This document shows positions 1-5,142 of a stretch of 5,375 nt of DNA, piece after piece. Positions within the stretch are counted from its first letter, which is position 1, and each line of letters starts with the position of its first letter. Source of the stretch: Thermoleophilia bacterium (GTDB taxonomy: Bacteria > Actinomycetota > Thermoleophilia > RBG-16-64-13); assembly GCA_016929985.1 (NCBI GenBank), contig JAFGIH010000174.1, positions 1 through 5,375 of the forward strand. The letters are read 5' to 3'. A program made the position numbers and the translations under genes. Under the pieces are notes generated by a model that was not told the origin of the DNA, searched no databases, and worked only from the letters and a program-made list of their open reading frames with translations.

Positions 1-23
1 CGCATCATCCACCGAACGGGTTT

Positions 24-56
24 CGCGGGCCTGCGAGCCAAGGCCCTAGCCCCGCG
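24..56. repeat. Imperfect inverted repeat in the leader
   Basis: GGGCCT (27-32) and AGGCCC (41-46) can pair around an 8-nt loop. The outer CGC (24-26) and GCG (54-56) can extend the stem across a bulge. An alternative pairing joins CGCGGG (24-29) with CCCGCG (51-56). There is no T-tract after the stem on either strand, so it is not a convincing intrinsic terminator. It may be the remains of one for an upstream gene, or a chance GC-rich fold. Confidence 0.35.
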
Positions 57-114
57 ACTTACAGCAATCGCATAAGGCGCCGCAGCATCTACCCCCACAC
101 GGAGTCAAATAAAC

Positions 115-129
115 TTGACACGATGTCAA
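115..129. promoter_or_regulatory. Palindromic operator candidate overlapping the -35
   Basis: TTGACA-CGA-TGTCAA is a perfect 6+3+6 inverted repeat. Its left arm is the -35 hexamer, so a dimer bound here would block RNA polymerase. The second gene downstream encodes a small Xre-type HTH protein, a class that often binds short palindromes at its own promoter. Autoregulation is therefore the natural inference. A second, weaker palindrome, ATGT-TTT-ACAT, lies at 157-167 just before the Shine-Dalgarno site. Confidence 0.5.
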
Positions 130-143
130 CCTTCTTATACAGT
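115..143 (+). promoter_or_regulatory. Putative sigma70-type promoter of the membrane protein/HTH operon
   Basis: A perfect TTGACA -35 hexamer lies at 115-120. With the standard 17-bp spacer, the -10 would be TACAGT (138-143, four of six consensus positions). An overlapping choice is TATACA (136-141) with a 15-bp spacer. Transcription would start near 150, leaving a leader of about 30 nt before the first ATG at 179. The AT-rich stretch around 106-167 stands out against the GC-rich surroundings. The -35 is certain as a sequence match, while the -10 is ambiguous. It is the best promoter candidate in the window. Confidence 0.55.
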
Positions 144-178
144 GATGATGTCCACGATGTTTTACATGGGGGAACGAG

Positions 179-619
179 ATGGCTGCATCCGACATGACCT
201 TCCAAGAGAAGACCACCTGGCTGTACGGTGTGGTCTCGGTGGTCACCGGTGTCACCTACTTCGCGATCGTGGGGGCGCGTGCGCGCGGGGTCCCGGCGGC
301 TGAAGTGGACTGGGTCTGGCCGATGGTCTGGACGATGGTCGGCTGTCTCGTGGCGATGATCCTGGGTACTCTCGCGATCTATCTCCTATGGTCGGAGGAC
401 CGTGGGCGGGCGGATCAACGCGACCGTGAGATCGAACGCTACGGCAACCACGTGGGACAGATCTTCGCGACGTTTGCCGCGGTGGCGGCCCTTATACTGG
501 CGATGACCGAGGCCAGCCACTTCTGGATCGCAAATGCGATCTTCATCGGTTGCTTCCTGTCCGGATTTCTCGGGTCGTTGGTGAAGATCGTGGTCTACCG
601 GACTGGTTTCGAGCGATGA
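179..619 (+). CDS. Four-helix integral membrane protein paired with an HTH regulator
   Basis: This is a 146-residue protein of unknown biochemical role, expected in the cytoplasmic membrane. Hydrophobic segments at about residues 14-32, 47-70, 92-110 and 116-140 predict four transmembrane helices. Between helices 2 and 3 lies a charged stretch, DQRDREIERYG (79-89). HFWIAN (114-119) opens the last helix. From memory, small membrane proteins with this layout and these two motifs are common in Actinobacteria, encoded directly before a small Xre-family regulator, as here. The ATG at 179 is preceded by GGGGGA (168-173) at 5 nt, which supports this start. The stop overlaps the next gene's ATG (ATGA at 616-619), so the two are translationally coupled. 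It could be a sensor or a partner that modulates the regulator, but nothing in the sequence shows a ligand or an enzyme motif. Confidence 0.85.
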   Translation: MAASDMTFQEKTTWLYGVVSVVTGVTYFAIVGARARGVPAAEVDWVWPMVWTMVGCLVAMILGTLAIYLLWSEDRGRADQRDREIERYGNHVGQIFATFAAVAALILAMTEASHFWIANAIFIGCFLSGFLGSLVKIVVYRTGFER

Positions 620-861
620 CCAGGCCGACCCGCGTCACCAACTCTATCCGCGCTCTTCGCTTCGCGCACGGAGAGATGACTCAGGCGGAGCTTGCCGAGC
701 GCGTCGGTGTCACTCGGCAGACCATCATCGCCATCGAGCAGGGCAAGTACTCACCCACTCTCGAGATGGCCTTCCAGATCGCGCGGGTGTTCGGGGTCCC
801 GCTCGACGAAGTGTTCCAGTACCCGGATGGGGGAGACCAGCAAGGGGGCAGAAAGTGGTAG
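616..861 (+). CDS. Small Xre-family HTH transcriptional regulator
   Basis: This 81-residue DNA-binding protein is essentially a single Cro/C1-type helix-turn-helix domain (about residues 8-67). The core, 21-45, begins MTQAELAERVGVTRQT and continues with the IEQGKYSP turn typical of the YozG-like small regulators. There is no ligand-binding or dimerisation domain beyond it. The C-terminal tail (71-81) is polar and low-complexity, and its DNA also carries the next gene's Shine-Dalgarno site. An in-frame ATG at 550 would add 22 residues but would overlap the membrane gene by about 70 nt. The ATG at 616 gives the classic ATGA coupling and a normal family N-terminus, so it is preferred even though its own Shine-Dalgarno is weak. 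The likely target is the palindrome at 115-129, making this an autoregulator of the operon (inference). Confidence 0.9.
   Translation: MTRPTRVTNSIRALRFAHGEMTQAELAERVGVTRQTIIAIEQGKYSPTLEMAFQIARVFGVPLDEVFQYPDGGDQQGGRKW
842..848 (+). promoter_or_regulatory. Shine-Dalgarno deciding a GTG start
   Basis: AAGGGGG lies 6 nt before the GTG at 855, inside the end of the HTH gene. It supports initiation at GTG 855, where the coding regions overlap by 7 nt. A similar purine block precedes the GTG at 1757. Confidence 0.6.
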
Positions 862-1760
862 CTATCACACGCACGCAGGGCGTTGTCGCCTTCCTCAAGA
901 CGGGGTATTGCTCGCAGACCCTCTTCCGCACGATCGACCGGGCATACGGCGCCCCGCTGAACGACGAGGAGAGGGCCAGCGTGCCGCTGGCCGGGGGGAT
1001 CATGGGCCGGGGCCACCAGTGTGGCATGGTCTGGGGCTCGACGCTTGCGGCAGGAGCGCAGGCGTACCGCCTCTTCGGCTCCGGTCGGAAGGCCCAGGCC
1101 AAAGCGATCGCCGCCGCCCAGAGGATCGTGGAGTCCTTCCGCACCCAGAACGGGACCATCGAGTGCCGCGAGATCGCCGGGATCGACCTGCTGTCGGCCT
1201 CGACGCTCCAAGCGGCAGGCTACATCCTGAGGGGAGGGCCCCTCCGGTGTTTCCGCATGGCCGCCAGGTATCCGCCGGTGGGATTCGGCGCGATCGAAGC
1301 CGCCATGTCGGACGGGGCCTCAGAGGCCGGCATGGCTGTGTGTGACGGCGCCGCCGACGCCTCGGTGGGCTGTGCGGCGCTGTTCGCGACGAAGCTGGGG
1401 GCGTCGGATCTGCATACGGTCGTCGCCGCAGGGCTGGCGGGCGGCATCGGCCTGAGTGGGAGCGCCTGCGGGGCGCTGGGCGCCGCAATCTGGCTCGCGG
1501 GCCTGAAGAGCTTGGAGAAAGGGGCGGAGAAGGTGCCCTACAAGCCTGAGAGCGGGCAGGCCCTGCTCGAGCGGTTCCTGGAGTGCACCGGTGGCGAGAT
1601 CAAGTGCTCGAGGATCGTGGGACGTACGTTCGAGGGCATCGCCGACCATGCGGCCTTCGTCAGCGAGGGAGGATGCGCCGAGATCATCGACACGCTGGCG
1701 GTGGGCGGCTTGGGCGGTGCAGCATCCGCCAGACCGGCCGCAAGGGGGGAAAAGCGGTGA
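855..1760 (+). CDS. Duplicated C_GCAxxG_C_C family putative redox protein
   Basis: This 301-residue protein is about twice the usual length (about 140) of the C_GCAxxG_C_C family, a putative redox-active group defined by four conserved cysteines and a CGAxxG motif. Two tandem copies can be seen. Copy 1 has C19, C56 (CGMVWG), C104 and C132. Copy 2 has C173 (or C163), C205 (CGALGA), C244/C251 and C274. Glycine-rich segments precede each central cysteine (LAGGIMGRGHQC and LAGGIGLSGSAC). Both copies deviate from CGAxxG: the alanine is methionine in copy 1, and the last glycine is alanine in copy 2. No signal peptide is evident, so it is probably cytoplasmic. Thiol redox or metal binding is inferred; the family's reaction is not established. 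The GTG start at 855 has a good Shine-Dalgarno, and the stop overlaps the next gene's GTG (GTGA, 1757-1760). The position between a regulator and an oxidoreductase supports a redox role. Confidence 0.85.
   Translation: MVAITRTQGVVAFLKTGYCSQTLFRTIDRAYGAPLNDEERASVPLAGGIMGRGHQCGMVWGSTLAAGAQAYRLFGSGRKAQAKAIAAAQRIVESFRTQNGTIECREIAGIDLLSASTLQAAGYILRGGPLRCFRMAARYPPVGFGAIEAAMSDGASEAGMAVCDGAADASVGCAALFATKLGASDLHTVVAAGLAGGIGLSGSACGALGAAIWLAGLKSLEKGAEKVPYKPESGQALLERFLECTGGEIKCSRIVGRTFEGIADHAAFVSEGGCAEIIDTLAVGGLGGAASARPAARGEKR
1744..1749 (+). promoter_or_regulatory. Shine-Dalgarno deciding the GTG start of the MDR gene
   Basis: GGGGGG at 1744-1749, within AAGGGGGGA, lies 7 nt before the GTG at 1757, inside the last codons of the redox gene. 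It favours this start over upstream in-frame candidates, which would overlap that gene by up to about 175 nt. The protein then begins MKAIVQ, the usual N-terminus of the MDR family. Confidence 0.6.
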
Positions 1761-2800
1761 AGGCCATCGTCCAGGTAGGATACGGAGCGCCGGACGTACT
1801 GAAACTCAAAGACGTCGAGAAGCCCGCGCCCGGGGACGGGGAAGTCCTGGTGCGGGTGCACGCCGTGGCCATCAATGCGGGTGACTGCTTCACGATGAAG
1901 GGGAAGCCGTTTCCCGTGAGGTTGATGCTGGGGCTGACGAAGCCGAGAAACGGGCGCATCGCCGGGTGGGATCTGGCGGGCCGCGTCGAGGCCGTGGGTC
2001 GTGGGGTGACCGCGTTCGCGCCGGGCGATGAGGTGTACGGAGCCGTCGGGTTGAAGGGCGGAGCCTTCGCCGAGTACGCGCGCGTGCCACAGGGGTCCCT
2101 GGCCCGGAAGCCGGCCGATCTCACCTTCGAGCGGGCGGCGGGTGTCCCGGTGGCCGGCGTCACGGCTCTGCGTGGTCTCCGTGACGCCGGGAAGCTGCAG
2201 CCGGGCCAGAAGGTGCTCATCAACAACGCTTCGGGAGGCGTCGGAACTTTTGCAGTGCAGATAGCGAAGGCGCTCGGAGCGGAGGTGACGGGCGTCTGCA
2301 GCACCAGGAACGTAGCCATGGTCCGCTCCCTCGGAGCCGATCACGTCTTCGACTACACCAAGGAGGACTTCACGGAGAGCGGGCTTCACTACGACCTCAT
2401 CCTCGACAACATCGGCACCCACTCGTTCTCCGACTGCAAGCGCGCGCTTACACCCCAGGGCACGGTCGTGCCTAACACCGGCCACGCGGGCATGGGCTAC
2501 GTGGTGAAGTCCTACCTGCTGTCGGTGCGCGACCCCCAGGTCGGACGGATGTTCTCCGGGACGCCGCGAACCGAAGACCTGGTGTTCCTCACGGGGCTCA
2601 TCGAGTCCGGGAGGGTCAAGCCGGTCATCGACCGCACGTACCCCTTTGACGAGATACCGGCCGCCATGGGATACGCGGCCCAGGGGCATGTGAGCGGCAA
2701 GGTGGTCGTCAGGGTGAGTCCAGTGGCCGCAGCGGTGCCATCGGAAGCAGCTGGTAGAGTGTATGGACGCCGCGGGGCAGGTCATCGTGAGGATGAGTAG
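1757..2800 (+). CDS. Zinc-independent MDR oxidoreductase (quinone reductase-like)
   Basis: This 347-residue protein belongs to the medium-chain dehydrogenase/reductase superfamily, in the NADPH:quinone oxidoreductase/zeta-crystallin-like branch. It is expected to be a cytoplasmic enzyme reducing a quinone, enone or similar carbonyl compound with NAD(P)H. The GroES-like substrate domain covers about residues 1-125, with GWDLAGRVEAVG (70-81) and GDEVYG (90-95). The Rossmann domain follows, with the nucleotide loop NNASGGVGTFAVQ (156-168) and ALGAEVTGVCS (172-182). The GHE zinc-site motif of classical alcohol dehydrogenases is absent and there is no structural-zinc cysteine quartet, so a metal-free mechanism is expected. 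The domain ends normally at GKVVVRV (314-320). The last 27 residues form an Ala/Gly/Arg-rich tail that looks non-homologous. The GTGA overlap couples it to the redox protein, which may be its electron partner (inference). The substrate cannot be deduced. Confidence 0.88.
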   Translation: MKAIVQVGYGAPDVLKLKDVEKPAPGDGEVLVRVHAVAINAGDCFTMKGKPFPVRLMLGLTKPRNGRIAGWDLAGRVEAVGRGVTAFAPGDEVYGAVGLKGGAFAEYARVPQGSLARKPADLTFERAAGVPVAGVTALRGLRDAGKLQPGQKVLINNASGGVGTFAVQIAKALGAEVTGVCSTRNVAMVRSLGADHVFDYTKEDFTESGLHYDLILDNIGTHSFSDCKRALTPQGTVVPNTGHAGMGYVVKSYLLSVRDPQVGRMFSGTPRTEDLVFLTGLIESGRVKPVIDRTYPFDEIPAAMGYAAQGHVSGKVVVRVSPVAAAVPSEAAGRVYGRRGAGHREDE

Positions 2801-2827
2801 GCTGGTCCTGCCGCGGCTTCGATGCGG

Positions 2828-2834
2828 AAGGAGG
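2828..2834 (+). promoter_or_regulatory. Strong Shine-Dalgarno deciding ATG 2840
   Basis: AAGGAGG is a near-perfect anti-16S match 5 nt before ATG 2840. It lies downstream of the in-frame ATG at 2822, so it excludes that longer start. Confidence 0.8.
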
Positions 2835-2839
2835 CGCGC

Positions 2840-3523
2840 ATGACCATACTCGATCCCATACCCTTTGCGCTGGACGTCGAGTCGCTCATTGAGAAGTTCC
2901 GGATGACTCCGGACTCCGAGAACGCCCCTGCCTTCAGGGAATTCGTCTCGCGAGTGCAGGACGCCGCGAAACCCAAGGCGGTCTACGACGGGGCCTACAT
3001 CGACGAGAAGGGTGGTGATTTCGTCGTTGTGCAGGGGGTCACGTTCAGGAGCCGGGCTCTGAGGAAGCATCTCACCGAGGCCGAGCGGGTCTTTCCATAC
3101 GTGGTCACCTGCGGCACCGAGGTCGACTCGGCCAGAGCGCCCGATGACGGCATCTGGCAGAAGGCGTGGCTGCACATGCTCAAGGGGGAGATCGTAAGCG
3201 CGGCGGTGGGCAAGCTGGCGAGGCACATAGGAGAGCACCAACGGATCGCCCGTCTTTCCGGCATGAACCCAGGATCCGGCGATGCGGACATGTGGCCTAT
3301 CGCTCAGCAGAAGGATCTGTTGGCGCTGCTGGGAGATGTGGAGGCGGCCATCGGAGTGAGCCTTACGACGTCCTATATGTTGAGGCCGGAGATGTCCGTG
3401 TCGGGGCTGATGTTCCCCACCGAGTTCGATTTCCAGAGCTGTCAAGTGTGTCATAGAGAGCGCTGCCCCAATCGGAGGGCGCCGTTCAGCCAGGAGGACT
3501 GGGAGGCTTTCTGCCGGGAGTGA
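2840..3523 (+). CDS. Methionine synthase activation domain-like protein
   Basis: This 227-residue protein resembles the reductive-activation (S-adenosylmethionine-binding) domain of cobalamin-dependent methionine synthase, here stand-alone. Stand-alone forms occur in anaerobes, where they are thought to act on methionine synthase or other corrinoid methyltransferases. Visible signatures are VVTCGTEVD (88-96), a MNPGSGDADMWPIAQQ segment (142-157), IGVSLTTSYMLRPEMSVSG (171-189), the family's most recognisable motif, and FPTEFDF (192-198). The C-terminus adds SCQVCHRERCPNRR (200-213), a CxxCxxxxC cluster absent from MetH itself, plus C225. This could bind a metal or Fe-S centre or pass electrons to a corrinoid (inference). 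The start at 2840 rests on the strong Shine-Dalgarno. It lies 39 nt after the MDR gene and 35 nt before the CGGC gene, with no terminator between them, so it is likely co-transcribed. The methionine synthase itself is not in the window. Confidence 0.82.
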   Translation: MTILDPIPFALDVESLIEKFRMTPDSENAPAFREFVSRVQDAAKPKAVYDGAYIDEKGGDFVVVQGVTFRSRALRKHLTEAERVFPYVVTCGTEVDSARAPDDGIWQKAWLHMLKGEIVSAAVGKLARHIGEHQRIARLSGMNPGSGDADMWPIAQQKDLLALLGDVEAAIGVSLTTSYMLRPEMSVSGLMFPTEFDFQSCQVCHRERCPNRRAPFSQEDWEAFCRE

Positions 3524-3558
3524 GGCCTCGAATAAGCCGACCAGGAAGGAGCTGACAT

Positions 3559-4002
3559 ATGGAAGCCGCGACGAAGGTGGGGATAATCATCTGCGACCGT
3601 TACCGCCGTTGTGCGGGTGGAAAGTGCTTCAGGTCGGCACGCAACGGAGAGGGAGCGTTCAGCCGCTACAAAGGCGGAGTGGAGGTGGTCGGCTACACCA
3701 GTTGCGATGGGTGCCCGGGAGGGAACATCGAGTACGCCGTCGATGAGATGATGAAGAACGGGGCGCAGGTTATCCATCTCGCCACCGGACTGGTTGTAGG
3801 GTACCCGCCTTGTCCGTACATCGAATATTTCCACGACTTCGTCGAAAAGCGCTATGGCCTCGAAGTCGTCTACGGCACTCATCCAATCCCCGAGAAGTAC
3901 CTCAAGATGCACGACAAGCTGGGGACATGGGCCGGACTCGGGTGGGAGAAGATCATCGAGCCGACGATGGCCGACGAAAAGACACGCCTTTCCTATGACT
4001 GA
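3559..4002 (+). CDS. CGGC domain-containing putative metal-binding protein
   Basis: This 147-residue protein matches the CGGC domain family, small cysteine-rich proteins of anaerobic bacteria and archaea. They are predicted to bind metal; no reaction is established. The N-terminal part has VGIIICD (7-13) with C12, then C18 and C23 around RRCAGGKCF. The signature CxxC is CDGCPGG (49-55), with Asp replacing the second-position Gly of the name motif. The second half has the typical HLATGLVVGYPPCP (73-86, with C85) and a GTHPIP motif (106-111). There is no signal peptide or transmembrane helix, so it is cytoplasmic. The ATG at 3559 is preceded by GGAAGGAG (3544-3551) at 7 nt. The neighbouring corrinoid-activation-like gene suggests a shared part in metal or corrinoid redox work. 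That link rests on context only. Confidence 0.85.
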   Translation: MEAATKVGIIICDRYRRCAGGKCFRSARNGEGAFSRYKGGVEVVGYTSCDGCPGGNIEYAVDEMMKNGAQVIHLATGLVVGYPPCPYIEYFHDFVEKRYGLEVVYGTHPIPEKYLKMHDKLGTWAGLGWEKIIEPTMADEKTRLSYD

Positions 4003-4019
4003 CACGCCGGGGCGCGCCG

Positions 4020-4175
4020 ATGGTCGAGCTTAGTCCGGGGCTCGATCCCTGCACCGGGGTGGCGGGGCCGGTCGTCATCCGCGACTACGACCCGGAATGG
4101 CCCCCCGGGCCCACTACACATATCCGCGCCGCTCAGATATTGTCTCTGCACATCAATGACCAAAGTGAGGGTGGC
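4020..4175 (+). pseudogene. Possible GrpB-like N-terminal fragment in the intergenic spacer
   Basis: The 173-nt spacer 4003-4175 holds an open frame from ATG 4020 that runs in phase into the following gene. It includes PVVIRDYDPEWP (4065-4100), which closely resembles the N-terminus of GrpB/UPF0157 proteins (typically IRxYDPxWP). The later HIRAA is reminiscent of the RIRAAL that follows in that family. The rest of a roughly 170-residue GrpB protein is missing. No Shine-Dalgarno precedes ATG 4020. I read it as a decayed gene remnant, not as a real N-terminal extension of the GMP synthase-like protein, but the match is short. Confidence 0.35.
4115..4143 (+). promoter_or_regulatory. Weak promoter candidate before the PP-loop ATPase
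   Basis: TACACA (4115-4120) and TATTGT (4138-4143) are separated by exactly 17 bp. Each matches four of six sigma70 consensus positions. The site lies in the only sizeable spacer of the window, inside an AT-richer stretch, about 30 nt before ATG 4176. It could drive the last two genes separately. Two 4/6 matches can easily arise by chance. Confidence 0.25.
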
Positions 4176-5138
4176 ATGCTCAAGGAGATCACCGCGAAGG
4201 ACCTGGACACGAAGAGCTTCATCGCGGAGAAGGTGGCGGAGATCCAGGCCACGGTAGGCGACGGATGGGCCATCAACGCCCTTTCCGGGGGGGTGGATTC
4301 GTCTGTTGTCACGATGCTGGGTCATCTCGCGCTCGGGGACAAGTTGAAGACCGTCTTCGTCCAGAACGGCCTCATGCGCGCGGGCGAGGCCGAGCAGGTG
4401 ACGGGCTTCTTCCGCGATCTCGGCGTGCACGTGGACGTGATCGACGCGCGCGACGAGTTCTTCGCGGCCCTCAAGGGGGTCACCGACCCTGAGGCCAAGC
4501 GCGAGGCCATCACCCAGACCTTCTACCGTGAGGTCTTCGGCCGGTTGGTACGGGAGAGTGGAGCGAAGCACCTGCTCCAGGGCACCATCCTCACCGACGT
4601 TGACGAGACCGTAGCAGGCATCAAGCGGCAGCACAACGTCTTCATGCAGCTGGGCATCGATCCGCAGGAGGCCTTCGGATACAAGATCCTCGAGCCGCTC
4701 ATCCAGCTGCGCAAGGACGGCGTGCGCAAGGTGGGCGAGGCGGTCGGGCTGCCGAGCGACCTGTTCGCCCGCATCCCCTTCCCGGGACCGGCTTTGGCGG
4801 CCCGCGTGATAGGCGAGACCACGCCCGAGCGTATCGAGATAGTCCGTGAGGCCACCAAGGTCGTCGAGAAGTACCTTTCGGGCTTCGGGGCCTTCCAGTA
4901 TCTGGCCGTATTGCACGAAGACCGGGTGACGGGCATGCGCGACGGCAAGCGCGACTTCGGCATGCAGATCGAGGTGCGCTGCTGGGACAGCCTCGACGCG
5001 CGTACAGCCTCGCCGACCCACGTGCCCTTCGAAGTGCTCGAGGCCCTTGCCCAAGAGATCATCGCCGCGGTGCCGGGTGTCGTCAGCGTGACCTACAACA
5101 TCGCCACCAAGCCGCCGTCGACGATTGAGGTCGTATAG
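4176..5138 (+). CDS. GMP synthase ATP-pyrophosphatase-like PP-loop protein, divergent
   Basis: This 320-residue protein is homologous over its full length to the ATP-pyrophosphatase subunit of GMP synthase (archaeal two-subunit type, about 310 residues). That enzyme adenylylates XMP and aminates it to GMP. The PP-loop SGGVDSS is at 37-43. Other family blocks are FVQNGLMRAGEAEQV (61-75), GVTDPEAKRE (101-110), LLQGTI (133-138), PFPGPALAARVIGE (201-214) and TKPPSTIE (311-318). Several hallmarks have changed: IKSHHN is IKRQHN (149-154), the PDxIES-type segment is TDVDETVAG, PFPGPGL is PFPGPAL, the DGMTA block is LDARTAS, and the terminal IEWE or IEFE is IEVV. No glutaminase subunit is present. 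ATG 4176 is preceded by GAGGG (4167-4171) and matches the family N-terminus. ATG 4020 would add 52 unrelated residues and has no Shine-Dalgarno. It may be a true GuaA subunit B or a paralogue with another substrate; I lean towards the paralogue. Confidence 0.8.
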   Translation: MLKEITAKDLDTKSFIAEKVAEIQATVGDGWAINALSGGVDSSVVTMLGHLALGDKLKTVFVQNGLMRAGEAEQVTGFFRDLGVHVDVIDARDEFFAALKGVTDPEAKREAITQTFYREVFGRLVRESGAKHLLQGTILTDVDETVAGIKRQHNVFMQLGIDPQEAFGYKILEPLIQLRKDGVRKVGEAVGLPSDLFARIPFPGPALAARVIGETTPERIEIVREATKVVEKYLSGFGAFQYLAVLHEDRVTGMRDGKRDFGMQIEVRCWDSLDARTASPTHVPFEVLEALAQEIIAAVPGVVSVTYNIATKPPSTIEVV

Positions 5139-5142
5139 CCCG

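Noticed and set aside
24..56. Intrinsic terminator for an upstream gene
   Set aside because: A stem can form, but there is no U-tract on either strand.
1..75. Open + strand frame from the left edge to TAA at 73-75, possible end of an upstream gene
   Set aside because: Only 24 residues are visible, with no recognisable motif. A second frame is also open here, so coding cannot be supported.
550..615. Earlier in-frame ATG start for the HTH regulator
   Set aside because: It would overlap the membrane protein gene by about 70 nt and add residues not typical of the family. ATG 616 gives a standard ATGA overlap.
692..1345. 217-residue + strand frame overlapping the HTH and redox genes
   Set aside because: It is a shifted frame across two well-supported genes, and the product is Arg/Pro/Ser-rich without any motif.
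1538..3454. 638-residue open frame on the minus strand
   Set aside because: It lies antisense to the MDR and activation-domain genes, which have clear homology, good ribosome binding sites and conserved motifs. Its translation is Arg/His/Leu-rich with no recognisable domain, as expected of a GC-rich shadow frame.
4011..4018. Perfect 8-bp palindrome GGCGCGCC as a protein-binding site
   Set aside because: Such GC-only palindromes are expected by chance in DNA this rich in GC, and nothing around it suggests a role.
4020..4175. Glutaminase domain remnant at the N-terminus of the GMP synthase-like protein
   Set aside because: None of the 52 residues resembles class I glutaminase motifs such as the GxCxGxQ nucleophile elbow.
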